A stretch of DNA of 64,000 nucleotides, taken from the NCBI GenBank assembly GCA_020633465.1, contig JACKDN010000003.1, positions 124,001-188,000 of the forward strand, read 5' to 3'. Made by a program: the position numbers and the translations under genes. Position 1 is the first letter of the stretch. Each line of letters opens with the position of its first letter. Below the pieces are notes generated by a model. The model saw only the letters and a program-made list of their open reading frames with translations, was not told the DNA's origin and did no database searches. The stretch comes from Myxococcales bacterium. Its GTDB lineage: Bacteria; Myxococcota_A; Bradymonadia; UBA7976; UBA1532. Below, piece after piece: positions 1 through 9,755 of the stretch.

Positions 1-1016
1 CGGTGCCCCTGGCCCCGGTCGCCGCCGCCCCCGACGAGGATCCGAGCCGCTTCGGCGTGGGGCCCGGCAGCCTGCGCGTCCGGCTGGTGCCCCGCGCCGG
101 CGATCCCGTCGCCTTTCGGCTGGGCAAGACCCTCGGCGGCCGCGAGACCTTCCTCGTGATCGAGCCGGGGCGCGTCGTCCGCGCGGGCGCCGCGCTGCGC
201 CGGGCCTTCGACCGCCCCCCCGACGCCTGGCGCGAGCGTGCCCTGCTGCCGGATCTGCGCCGCGACGACGTCCGTCGGATCGAGCGCCGGGACGACCGCG
301 GCGACGGGTGGATCCTCGAGCGCGCCGACGCCGACGCGCCCTGGCGCCTGGTCGAGCCCGCGGGCTGGCGGGTCGATCCGGGCGGCGCCGACGCGGTGCT
401 CACCAGCCTGGGCACCTTGCGCGCCACGTCCTTCGACGTGCCCGCCGGCCAGACGTGGCCCGTGCGGCTGACGATCGAGCGCGCCGACGGGCCGCCGATC
501 ACGCTGCGGCTCGCCCGCTCGGGGCCGGGCGATCCGGCCGTGGCGGTGGGAGACCGGCGCGCGCGCGTCGAGCCGAGCCGGCTGTTGTTCCTCGACGTGC
601 CGGCCGACCGGCTGCGCGACGCCCGGGTCGTGCCGCCGGCTTGGCGGGCCCCGCGCGCCGTGCGGTGGCGCGTCGGTCCGGCTGCGGGCCGCCTCGTCCG
701 TGCCGGCGAAGGGTGGGTCGACGCCGAGGGGCGCCCCGCGTCCGTCGCGGCCTCGGCCCTGATCACCGCGCTGCCCGAGTGGCGGACGGCCGGCTTCCCC
801 ACCGCGCCCGCCGTCGATCCGTTCACCGAGCCGCCCTTTGCCGAGCTGTGGCTCGAGGCCGAGGGCGCCGGCGCCCTGCGGCTGACGATCGGCGCGCGCT
901 ACGCCGACGGCCCCGCGCGCTGGCTGCGCGCCTCGGACCGACCGACCGTGCCCCTCGTGCTGCCCGCGTCGGCCGTGCGCCTGCTCGACACCCTGCCCGG
1001 CGCGGCGCCCCGCTGA
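1..1016 (+). CDS. DUF4340 domain protein (5' end outside window)
   Basis: About 338 residues are visible, and the reading frame is open to the window edge, so the true start probably lies upstream. The pattern matches DUF4340. A short beta-rich stretch is followed by a segment where a Trp-Arg pair and a run of Leu precede repeated Asp-Val-Arg-Arg-Ile elements. Then comes a block with Trp-Arg-Leu-Val-Glu-Pro and an Ala-Asp-Ala-Val-Leu helix. DUF4340 proteins are usually envelope proteins encoded beside ABC-2 type or GldG-like transporter genes, and those would lie left of this window. No membrane segment is seen in the visible part. The stop is one base from the stop of the convergent downstream gene. 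The family call is from pattern memory. Confidence 0.6.
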   Translation, partial: VPLAPVAAAPDEDPSRFGVGPGSLRVRLVPRAGDPVAFRLGKTLGGRETFLVIEPGRVVRAGAALRRAFDRPPDAWRERALLPDLRRDDVRRIERRDDRGDGWILERADADAPWRLVEPAGWRVDPGGADAVLTSLGTLRATSFDVPAGQTWPVRLTIERADGPPITLRLARSGPGDPAVAVGDRRARVEPSRLLFLDVPADRLRDARVVPPAWRAPRAVRWRVGPAAGRLVRAGEGWVDAEGRPASVAASALITALPEWRTAGFPTAPAVDPFTEPPFAELWLEAEGAGALRLTIGARYADGPARWLRASDRPTVPLVLPASAVRLLDTLPGAAPR

Positions 1017-1017
1017 G

Positions 1018-1677
1018 CTACCAGGCCTCGGCCTCGACCTCGAAGGCCGGCAGGCCGAGGTGACGCCGCATCCAGCGCCAGCGGGCGGCGCGGCGCAGCG
1101 CGTCCAGCTCGGCGGCGCCCTGCAGATCGGCCTCGCGGCGCACCTGGAGGGCGATCTGGGCGTCGACGCGATCCCGCACCGCCTCGGGCAACGCGGCGTG
1201 CGCCGCCTCGGTCAGCTGGTCGACCAGGGCGTCGAGGTGATCCTGGACGTCCACCGACGCGTCGACCGCCGCCCGCTGCGCCAGCGCCTCCAGCGCGCGC
1301 CCGGTGATCTCGAGGGCGGCGGCCATCGCCGGTGAGCCGGCCCCGCGGTGCGCGCGCGCCACCGCCGCGACGAGGCGCTCGAGGGCGGGCAGCGCCGCCG
1401 CGCCGACGTCGGACGCGCCGGTGTGCGCGCCCACCCCGCGCGCCCGCCACGCCTTGACCGCCCGATCGACGGCCGGCACCACGTAGGCCAGCCCGCGCAC
1501 GCGCCGCGCGGGCGCCGGCTCGAAGGCGTCGCGGATGCCCTGCACCACGATGTCGGCGGGGACCCCGGCCCGGGCCCACCCGCGCACCAGCTCGAGGTCG
1601 CGGGCCGACAGCATCAACCCGCGGCCGCTCGCCGCGAGGAAGGCGTCGGTGATCGTGGCCAGGTAGGCCTCGTTCAC
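1018..1677 (-). CDS. conserved hypothetical protein, Myxococcota type
   Basis: A 219-residue protein with a GTG start. I do not recognise a named domain. The first 55 residues (Leu-Ser-Ala-Arg-Asp-Leu-Glu-Leu, then Trp-Ala-Arg-Ala-Gly-Val-Pro and Gly-Ile-Arg-Asp-Ala-Phe-Glu) resemble the N-terminal helical module of uncharacterised deltaproteobacterial proteins. The rest is Ala/Arg-rich helix without signal peptide or membrane segment, so it is probably cytoplasmic. It lies 21 bases downstream of gyrB on the same strand and may be co-transcribed with it. Function unknown. Confidence 0.55.
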   Translation of the reverse strand: MNEAYLATITDAFLAASGRGLMLSARDLELVRGWARAGVPADIVVQGIRDAFEPAPARRVRGLAYVVPAVDRAVKAWRARGVGAHTGASDVGAAALPALERLVAAVARAHRGAGSPAMAAALEITGRALEALAQRAAVDASVDVQDHLDALVDQLTEAAHAALPEAVRDRVDAQIALQVRREADLQGAAELDALRRAARWRWMRRHLGLPAFEVEAEAW

Positions 1678-1698
1678 GGGGCCGACCCGATCACCGGG

Positions 1699-4266
<2,568 letters not shown>

Positions 4267-4319
4267 TCCGTTCTCCCTCCCCCTGCCGCCCGCGCGAGGC
4301 GGGGCGGCCAGACGGGCGA

Positions 4320-4348
4320 ATGTAGCACCGCCGACGGGCCCGCGACAA
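4320..4348 (-). promoter_or_regulatory. predicted sigma-70 promoter of gyrB
   Basis: On the minus strand TTGTCG (4348-4343) is followed after 17 bases by CTACAT (4325-4320). The predicted start lies about 47 bases before the gyrB ATG. This is the only -35/-10 pair I see in the 121-bp gap between jag and gyrB, so gyrB probably has its own promoter and does not depend on the rpmH-jag operon. Pattern only. Confidence 0.5.
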
Positions 4349-4387
4349 GCAGCCGCGAGCGCCGAAAACTTCGCATTTACGGGCGTT

Positions 4388-4846
4388 TCAGGCGCGTTCG
4401 ATCAGCAGCAGCCGGTGGCCTTCGTCCCCCTCGCTGCGGGTGGCCACCGCGGCGTTGTCGGCCAGGGCGGTGTGCACGACGCGGCGCTCCGACGAGGACA
4501 GCTGGTCGATCACGGCGCGGCGCCCGGTGCGCTCGACCGCCCGGGCGGCGTCGGCGGCCACCTGCTCGAGCAGCGCCTTGCGCGCGTCGAAGCCGCCGCC
4601 GACGTCGAGCAGCACCTGCACGCGCTCGCCGCTCGCCCGGCTGATGGCCTGCGTGGTCAGCTGGGTCAGCGCGCTGAGCAGATCGGCCCGCCGCTCGAGC
4701 ACGTCGAGCGCCTCCCCCTCGATCTCGATGACCAGCCACTCGTCGCGCGGGGCCCGGGGCGTCGCCTCGAGATCCAGCTCCAGGCGGTCGAACAGACCCT
4801 CGAGGAAGCGCGCGCCCTCTTCGGTCCAGCTTCCCTGATCGCTCAC
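4388..4846 (-). CDS. jag: Jag/KhpB-type RNA-binding protein (KH-R3H)
   Basis: A 152-residue protein with a GTG start that overlaps the yidC stop by four bases (GTGA), the usual yidC-jag coupling. The C-terminal R3H domain shows Ser-Ser-Glu-Arg-Arg-Val-Val-His and ends in a Leu-Leu-Leu-Ile strand. The middle matches the KH fold of Jag, but the GXXG loop is degenerate: the expected Ile-Gly-x-x-Gly reads Leu-Glu-Arg-Arg-Ala at about residues 52-56. The N-terminal Jag_N module is reduced to a short helix with Glu-Glu-Gly-Ala-Arg-Phe-Leu. Known relatives bind RNA and influence cell elongation. Loss of the GXXG loop makes direct KH-type RNA binding doubtful here. Confidence 0.8.
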   Translation of the reverse strand: MSDQGSWTEEGARFLEGLFDRLELDLEATPRAPRDEWLVIEIEGEALDVLERRADLLSALTQLTTQAISRASGERVQVLLDVGGGFDARKALLEQVAADAARAVERTGRRAVIDQLSSSERRVVHTALADNAAVATRSEGDEGHRLLLIERA

Positions 4847-6597
4847 GTGGCCTCCTTGCGCCGCTTGGTGGGCACCGGCGCGGGCTCGTCGGCCGCGCGC
4901 CGCAACATGTACCACTGCTGCGCGATGCCCAGCACCGTGTTGACCGCGATGTAGATCACCAGGCCCGAGGGCAGGAACAACATCATCGCGGTGAACATCA
5001 CCGGCATCACGTACATCATCACCTTCTGCTGAAGCTCGTCCCCGGTGGACGGGTTCAAGCGCATCTGCAGAAGCATCAACACGCCGAGCAGCACCGGCGT
5101 CACGTAGTAGGGATCCTGCTGCGACAGGTCGTGAATCCAGCCCACGAAGTCGGCCTGGTACAGCTCGACCGCCGAGTAGATGGTGCGGTACAGCGAGAAG
5201 TAGATCGGCATCATCATCAGCATCGGGAGGCAGCCGGCGAGCGGGCTGACCTTGTTCTCCCGATAGAGCTTCATCATCTCCTGCTGAAGCTTGATCTTGT
5301 CGTCCTTGTACTTCTCCTGCAGCTTCTTCAGCTCGGGCTGCACCTTCTTCATGCCGGCCATCGACTTGTACTGCTTGTGCGTCAGCGGCAGCGTCAGCAG
5401 CTTCACCAGCACCGTCAGCAGGATGATCGCGACGCCCCAGTTGCCCACGATGCCGTGGAACATGCGCATCAGCCACAGCAGGGGCACGCACAGGGCCGCG
5501 AAGAAGCCGAAGTCGATCGCGTCGTCGAGCGGGGGGTCCTGCGCCCGCAGGGCGGCCAGCTTCTTGGGGCCGCCGTAGAGCGAGAACGAGCGGGTGATCT
5601 CGGCGCCCGGGCCGAGCTCGCCGCCGGTCAGATCGACCCGGGTCGTCATCATGGTGAAGCCGGGCGGGACGGCGTCCGGCTTCACCCGGGCCGGCTCGGC
5701 CCCGAGATCGAAGTCGCAGGCCTCGGCCTCGCCCGCCTGGGGCATCAACGCCGTCATGAAGTAGCGGTTGTCGACGCCCGCCCAGCGCACGCCGTCGGCG
5801 AAGCGCGTGGGCTCGTCGGCGTCGGTCAGCGCGTCGGCCACCTTCTTGGCGGGGGCGCGCTCGAAGTCGTCGGCGTGCCGGCACACCGACTCGAAGAGGT
5901 AGATGGGCGGGCTGAACAGGCCCCCGCCCGCCTCGGCGTCGTTCTGAGCGCCCCGCAGGCGCACGGCCAGATCGTAGGGCACCGCGGCGACGCCGGGGTT
6001 GCGCAGGGTGACCTGCACGTCGGTGCGATAGGTGTCTTCGGCCAGCGTGTAACGTCGCTCGATCTGCACGCCCGTGGCCGGGTGGGTGTAGCGGGCGACC
6101 GCGGTGCGCGGATCCACCTTCTCGACCGTGTAGTCGCCGCGGGTGGCCGCCCCGCCCAGCTCGAGCTCGACGAGGGGCGGCAGGAAGTAGCCGGGACCCT
6201 CGGCGCGATCGAGCTGGTCGACGAAGCGGAAGGGCACCTCGTCCCCGTCGGCCTGCCGCTTGCGGTACTGGTGCTCGTCGAGCACCCACCCGGCGATCTG
6301 CCCGTCCACGTTCGACAGCTCGAGCGACTGCCGGCCGTCGATGCCCAGCACCACGGGCGCGCGGGCCTCGATCGCGGTCGGCGGGGGCGGCGCGTCCGGC
6401 TGGTCCGCGTCGGCGCGGGCCACCTCGGGCGCGGGCGCGGCGCCCGCGTCGGCCGGGCCGGACGCCTCGGCGCCGGCCTTGGGCGCCGGCTCGACCGGCG
6501 GGGGCGCGAAGAAGCTCTGCCACACCAGCACCACGACGGCCGAGAGGGCCACCGCGGCGATGAGGCGCTTCTGATCGAAGTCGTTCTGGTTGTTCAT
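4843..6597 (-). CDS. yidC: membrane protein insertase YidC
   Basis: YidC inserts membrane proteins alone or with SecYEG. The 584-residue product is the Gram-negative form. TM1 is at about residues 10-28. A large periplasmic beta domain of about 340 residues starts with an Ala/Pro-rich linker. The conserved five-helix core begins at the Gly-Asn-Trp-Gly-Val-Ala segment. The core carries the cytoplasmic coiled-coil hairpin (Met-Lys-Lys-Val-Gln-Pro-Glu-Leu-Lys) and the Leu-Pro-Ser-Gly-Leu-Val-Ile-Tyr motif of the last helices. It ends in a basic tail. The ATG was chosen because it overlaps the yidD stop (ATGA) and starts directly before TM1; longer in-frame starts lie inside yidD. Confidence 0.96.
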   Translation of the reverse strand: MNNQNDFDQKRLIAAVALSAVVVLVWQSFFAPPPVEPAPKAGAEASGPADAGAAPAPEVARADADQPDAPPPPTAIEARAPVVLGIDGRQSLELSNVDGQIAGWVLDEHQYRKRQADGDEVPFRFVDQLDRAEGPGYFLPPLVELELGGAATRGDYTVEKVDPRTAVARYTHPATGVQIERRYTLAEDTYRTDVQVTLRNPGVAAVPYDLAVRLRGAQNDAEAGGGLFSPPIYLFESVCRHADDFERAPAKKVADALTDADEPTRFADGVRWAGVDNRYFMTALMPQAGEAEACDFDLGAEPARVKPDAVPPGFTMMTTRVDLTGGELGPGAEITRSFSLYGGPKKLAALRAQDPPLDDAIDFGFFAALCVPLLWLMRMFHGIVGNWGVAIILLTVLVKLLTLPLTHKQYKSMAGMKKVQPELKKLQEKYKDDKIKLQQEMMKLYRENKVSPLAGCLPMLMMMPIYFSLYRTIYSAVELYQADFVGWIHDLSQQDPYYVTPVLLGVLMLLQMRLNPSTGDELQQKVMMYVMPVMFTAMMLFLPSGLVIYIAVNTVLGIAQQWYMLRRAADEPAPVPTKRRKEAT

Positions 6598-6809
6598 GCG
6601 GGGTCCACCGGATCGAACCCGCCCGGATGCCACGGATGGCAACGGCCGAGGCGGCGCACCGTGCGCCAGGTGCCGCCGAGCGCGCCGTGCGCCCGGTAGG
6701 CGTCGATCGCGTACTGCGAGCAGGTCGGGGTGAAGCGACACGACGCCGGCAGCCAGGGCGAGATGGCGCGCTGGTAGAACCGGATCAGCAGGATGGCGAG
6801 GTGTCGCAC
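6594..6809 (-). CDS. yidD: membrane protein insertion efficiency factor YidD
   Basis: A 71-residue protein with the complete YidD signature: an amphipathic Leu/Ile N-terminus, Tyr-Gln-Arg-Ala-Ile-Ser-Pro, then Cys-Arg-Phe-Thr-Pro-Thr-Cys-Ser-Gln-Tyr-Ala and the C-terminal Cys-His-Pro-Trp-His-Pro-Gly-Gly-Phe-Asp-Pro-Val. It is a small membrane-associated helper of YidC-dependent insertion. The GTG start lies one base after the rnpA stop, and the stop overlaps the yidC ATG. The order rnpA-yidD-yidC is the standard one. Confidence 0.95.
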   Translation of the reverse strand: MRHLAILLIRFYQRAISPWLPASCRFTPTCSQYAIDAYRAHGALGGTWRTVRRLGRCHPWHPGGFDPVDPA

Positions 6810-6810
6810 C

Positions 6811-7206
6811 TCAGCGTCGCCTCCGCCGGCCCCCTCGACGAGGAGGGGGGCCGCCGCTCTGGAGCCGTTCGGCCGCCGACAGGAGCTCGCCGACCACGTC
6901 CTCGTAGCGCTCGGCCGCGCGCCCCTGGCGCGCGATGAGCACGAGATCGAGGCCGGGCGGCAGCGCCAGCCGGTGCCGACGGAAGGCCTCGCGCGCCCAC
7001 CGCTTGATGCGGTTGCGGGCGTGCGCGCGACCCACCTTTCGGCTGACCGTCACGCCCAGCCGCGTCGGGCGGCCGCCGTTCGGTCGACCATAGACCAGGA
7101 AGTGCGGGGTCGTGACCCGCGCGCCCCCTCGCTGCACCGCCAGATACTCGGCGCGCTTGCGCAGGCGGACCTGCTTGGGGAACCCCTGGCCGGGGTCGGG
7201 GCTCAC
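6811..7206 (-). CDS. rnpA: ribonuclease P protein component
   Basis: RnpA is the protein cofactor of RNase P, which matures tRNA 5' ends. The 131-residue product carries the basic signature Arg-Lys-Val-Gly-x-Ala-x-Ala-Arg-Asn-Arg-Ile-Lys-Arg, followed by Arg-Glu-Ala-Phe-Arg-Arg. The C-terminus is Arg/Gly-rich. A GTG start overlapping the rpmH stop (GTGA) was chosen. The open frame extends upstream through rpmH, but that extension is only a shadow. The extreme rpmH-rnpA coupling is typical. Confidence 0.93.
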   Translation of the reverse strand: MSPDPGQGFPKQVRLRKRAEYLAVQRGGARVTTPHFLVYGRPNGGRPTRLGVTVSRKVGRAHARNRIKRWAREAFRRHRLALPPGLDLVLIARQGRAAERYEDVVGELLSAAERLQSGGPPPRRGGRRRRR

Positions 7207-7355
7207 TTCCGGTAGGTGGACACCGTCAGGCGCTTGCGACCCTTCTGGCGGCGACGCTTGAGCACGTCGCGCCCGGCCTTGGTGGCCGTGCGGGCCCGGA
7301 AGCCGTGCGTGCGACGGCGGGAGATTCGGCTCGGCTGATACGTACGCTTCGACAT
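7203..7355 (-). CDS. rpmH: 50S ribosomal protein L34
   Basis: A 50-residue ORF, too short for many gene finders. It begins Met-Ser-Lys-Arg-Thr-Tyr-Gln-Pro-Ser and continues Arg-Arg-Thr-His-Gly-Phe-Arg-Ala-Arg. It contains the Gly-Arg-x-Val-Leu-Lys-Arg-Arg-Arg segment and ends Lys-Arg-Leu-Thr-Val. All of these are diagnostic of L34. A six-residue C-terminal extension (Ser-Thr-Tyr-Arg-Lys) runs into the overlapping rnpA start. It is the first gene of the leftward origin-proximal operon and diverges from dnaA. Confidence 0.96.
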   Translation of the reverse strand: MSKRTYQPSRISRRRTHGFRARTATKAGRDVLKRRRQKGRKRLTVSTYRK

Positions 7356-7425
7356 GGAACTCGGTCTCCAGGATCAAACGAGCCGCGCCGGTCGGTCGAC
7401 TCGGTGCCCGTGAACGGGGCGCGGA

Positions 7426-7454
7426 AGTGAACCACAGCCCGTCCCGTTCGTCAA
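7426..7454 (-). promoter_or_regulatory. predicted promoter of the rpmH-rnpA-yidD-yidC-jag operon
   Basis: TTGACG (7454-7449) and TTCACT (7431-7426) are separated by 17 bases on the minus strand. The predicted transcript starts about 65 bases before the rpmH ATG. The -35 is good and the -10 moderate. Pattern only. Confidence 0.45.
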
Positions 7455-7587
7455 CAGGCGCCCCCGCGACGAGCGCGAAAACGTCGCGTTTCGGAGGCCC
7501 CACGAGGCAACCCTTGGGGCGTCGATTGAGCACCATTCACCCACTCGGCCGAAGTCGTTGGCCTTTTCGGAAAACGGGAAAACGGAC

Positions 7588-7616
7588 TTGCAGGTCGCGA
7601 AAAGCGACTGTTAGAA
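7588..7616 (+). promoter_or_regulatory. possible dnaA promoter with inverted repeat in the spacer
   Basis: The 385-bp gap 7356-7740 holds no gene and is clearly less GC-rich than its surroundings. In it TTGCAG (7588-7593), 17 bases, then TTAGAA (7611-7616) resemble a promoter towards dnaA. The spacer contains an inverted repeat, GTCGC-GAAAA-GCGAC (7594-7608), which could be an operator. Just upstream, GGAAAACGG-like repeats occur around 7569-7585. The -10 is weak, so this is tentative. Confidence 0.3.
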
Positions 7617-7740
7617 CAACCAGCGGTCGCGGCTTCTGCGGCCACACAATCGAGCTCATCAGCGTACGAGCGGAAGAAGGCCCTGCCAATCCGGGCAGAG
7701 GTTCGGGGATACGCTTGTCCAGGCGTCGTGGGTCGCCCCT

Positions 7741-9117
7741 TTGAAGGAGATCTGGCACAACGCGCTGGCCGGCATTCGGGCCCGCGTCACGGTCGAGAAC
7801 TTCAACACCTACTTCCGGCCGCTGCGCCTGGTGGTCATCGCCGGGGACGCCGTCGAGCTGGAGGTGGACGACGAGTTCTTCCGGGACTGGGTGCGCGAGC
7901 ACTACCAGACCCTGCTCGACGAGGCGGTCACCGAGGCCGCCGGGCGCCCCATGCACGTGGACGTGCGCGTCAGCGAGCGCCGCAAGGCGAACGCCCTGGC
8001 CACCATCGACGTCGAAGCCGACCCCGAGCCGGCGGTCGACGTGCCGATCGACGACGCGACGGTGCCCGCGGCCCCCGAGACGGGGGACTTCGCCGCGTTC
8101 CCCCTGAACCCGGCCTACAGCTTCGACACCTTCGTCGTCGGCCCCGCCAACGAGATGGCCCACGCGGCCGCGCTGGCGGTGGCGCAGGATCCCGCGCGCA
8201 CCTTCAACCCGCTGTTCGTCTACGGCGGCACGGGCCTCGGCAAGACCCACCTGCTGCACGCCATCGCGCGCTCGCTGCGCGCGACGCACCCCGAGCTGCG
8301 CATCGCGTACGTCAGCGCGGAAGAGTTCACCAACCAGGTGATCAAGAACATCCAGCGCCAGAGCATGGACGCCTTCCGGGAGCGCTACCGCACCCGGTGC
8401 GACGTGCTGCTGATGGACGACGTCCACGTGCTGGCGGGCAAGGAGCGCACGCAGGAGGAGTTCTTCTACACCTTCAACGCGCTGCACACCGCCCAGAAGC
8501 AGATCGTCCTGACCAGCGACAAGACGCCGCAGGAGATTCCCCAGCTCGAGGAGCGCCTGCGCTCGCGGTTCCAGTGGGGCCTGATCACCGACATCAAGGC
8601 GCCGCAGTTCGAGACGCGCGTGGCCATCCTGCAGAGCAAGGCCGAGCGCGACGGCATCGAGCTGCCCGACGCGGTGGCCTTCTATCTGGCCAAGCTGGTG
8701 CGGGCCAACGTGCGCGAGCTCGAGGGCGCCCTCATCCGGCTGTCCGCCTACGCCGGCTTCCGCGGGCGCGCGCTGACCGTCGAGTTCGCGCAGGAGGCCT
8801 TGCGCGACCTCGTCGAGAACCGCGCCCGGGCGCTCAGCATCGACTCGATCCTGAAGCTGGTGGCCGAGCACTTCGACGTGAAGGTGAGCGATCTGCGCGG
8901 GGCCCGCCGGCACCGCGCCATCTCGCAGCCGCGCTCGGTGGCCATGTACCTGTGCCGCAAGCACACGCAGTCCTCGTACCCGGCCATCGGGAAGGGCTTC
9001 GGCGGCAAGGACCACAGCACGGTCATCTCGGCCTGCCGCAAGGTGAAGGGCGCCCTCGAGACCGACCACACCCTGCGCACCGAGATCGAGGCCATCGAGC
9101 GCAAGCTCCCCGGCTGA
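7741..9117 (+). CDS. dnaA: chromosomal replication initiator protein DnaA
   Basis: DnaA binds oriC boxes and melts the origin. The 458-residue product has domain I (residues 1-75, Trp-His-Asn-Ala-Leu with Asn-Phe-Asn-Thr-Tyr-Phe), a short acidic linker (to about 120), the AAA+ core and domain IV. Walker A GGTGLGKT is at 162-169, and the Walker B is Leu-Leu-Met-Asp-Asp-Val-His. The DNA-binding signature Gly-Gly-Lys-Asp-His-Ser-Thr-Val is present. The start is TTG at 7741: no ATG or GTG lies in frame upstream and domain I begins immediately. A rare start codon would keep expression low. It is followed by the putative oriC. Confidence 0.97.
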   Translation: MKEIWHNALAGIRARVTVENFNTYFRPLRLVVIAGDAVELEVDDEFFRDWVREHYQTLLDEAVTEAAGRPMHVDVRVSERRKANALATIDVEADPEPAVDVPIDDATVPAAPETGDFAAFPLNPAYSFDTFVVGPANEMAHAAALAVAQDPARTFNPLFVYGGTGLGKTHLLHAIARSLRATHPELRIAYVSAEEFTNQVIKNIQRQSMDAFRERYRTRCDVLLMDDVHVLAGKERTQEEFFYTFNALHTAQKQIVLTSDKTPQEIPQLEERLRSRFQWGLITDIKAPQFETRVAILQSKAERDGIELPDAVAFYLAKLVRANVRELEGALIRLSAYAGFRGRALTVEFAQEALRDLVENRARALSIDSILKLVAEHFDVKVSDLRGARRHRAISQPRSVAMYLCRKHTQSSYPAIGKGFGGKDHSTVISACRKVKGALETDHTLRTEIEAIERKLPG

Positions 9118-9755
9118 ACCACGGGCGCCGGCGCCCGCTGTCCCCGAACCCGCTGCATCGTCCCGGGGGGCGCCCCCAGCGCCTGCCCGTGGTGCGCCCG
9201 CGTCGGCCTGCGCGCCGCCCGCGCGCGCCGTCCTCGACCGGCAGGTCGCCGCCCTTGGGGCGCCCCCCCGCCGCTCCGACCGGCGCCCCCGCTCACCCCA
9301 TCCCGTCCGCGCTCGACCGCTCCACGGGCCGCCGTCTTCGAGGGCCGCCGCCGCCTCGACGCGGGGCCGATCGCCCGCCATTGCGCCCGCCCGATCGGCC
9401 TGTGGAACACCTGTGAACGCCCTGTGCGTGCCGTGTGGTCAAGATGTGGATCAACGGCCCCGCGACGCCGTCCCCAATTCGCCCACAGCGGTTACCCCCG
9501 AAGAAGCCCCACCGAGTTCCTCCGCGATCTTCGTGGGTTCGATACGCTTTCCACAAAGTCACAGCCCTTACGATGACGGTGGTCTTCTTTCATGAGACTG
9601 ATCTTCGATCGACCGACTTGTTCGTTGGGGGTGTGGAATCTGGGCGACGCGCCTCGGCGTCCGACGGATTCGGACTTGCAGCGGGGGCGAGCACGTCGTA
9701 AACCGAGGCCCCACGAGGGGCATGCCTCCCGCCGTCAGCCAGCTGGGGACCGCCG
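9118..9755. other. putative origin of replication (oriC), dnaA-dnaN intergenic region
   Basis: This 638-bp gene-free gap has two parts. 9118-9400 is extremely GC-rich and featureless to me. 9400-9720 is noticeably less GC-rich. Sites resembling the DnaA box TTATCCACA on either strand are TGTGGAACA (9401-9409, 7/9), TGTGGTCAA (9434-9442, 7/9), TGTGGATCA (9445-9453, 8/9), CTTTCCACA (9547-9555, 7/9) and TGTGGAATC (9632-9640, 6/9). The stretch 9530-9640 is the most AT-rich and could be the unwinding element. Position between dnaA and dnaN, at the switch from leftward to rightward genes, supports an origin. It also must carry the dnaN promoter, which I could not place. Confidence 0.7.
9401..9453 (+). 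promoter_or_regulatory. cluster of three DnaA-box-like sites
   Basis: Three similarly oriented TGTGG-type sites start at 9401, 9434 and 9445, matching the reverse complement of TTATCCACA at 7, 7 and 8 of 9 positions. The spacing of 33 and 11 bases puts the last two on about the same helical face. Further single sites lie at 9547 (opposite orientation) and 9632. Confidence 0.5.

Noticed and set aside
7728..9416. 562-residue plus-strand frame across dnaA
   Set aside because: Frame-shifted shadow of dnaA, continuing into the origin gap; Arg/Gly/Pro-rich with no motif.
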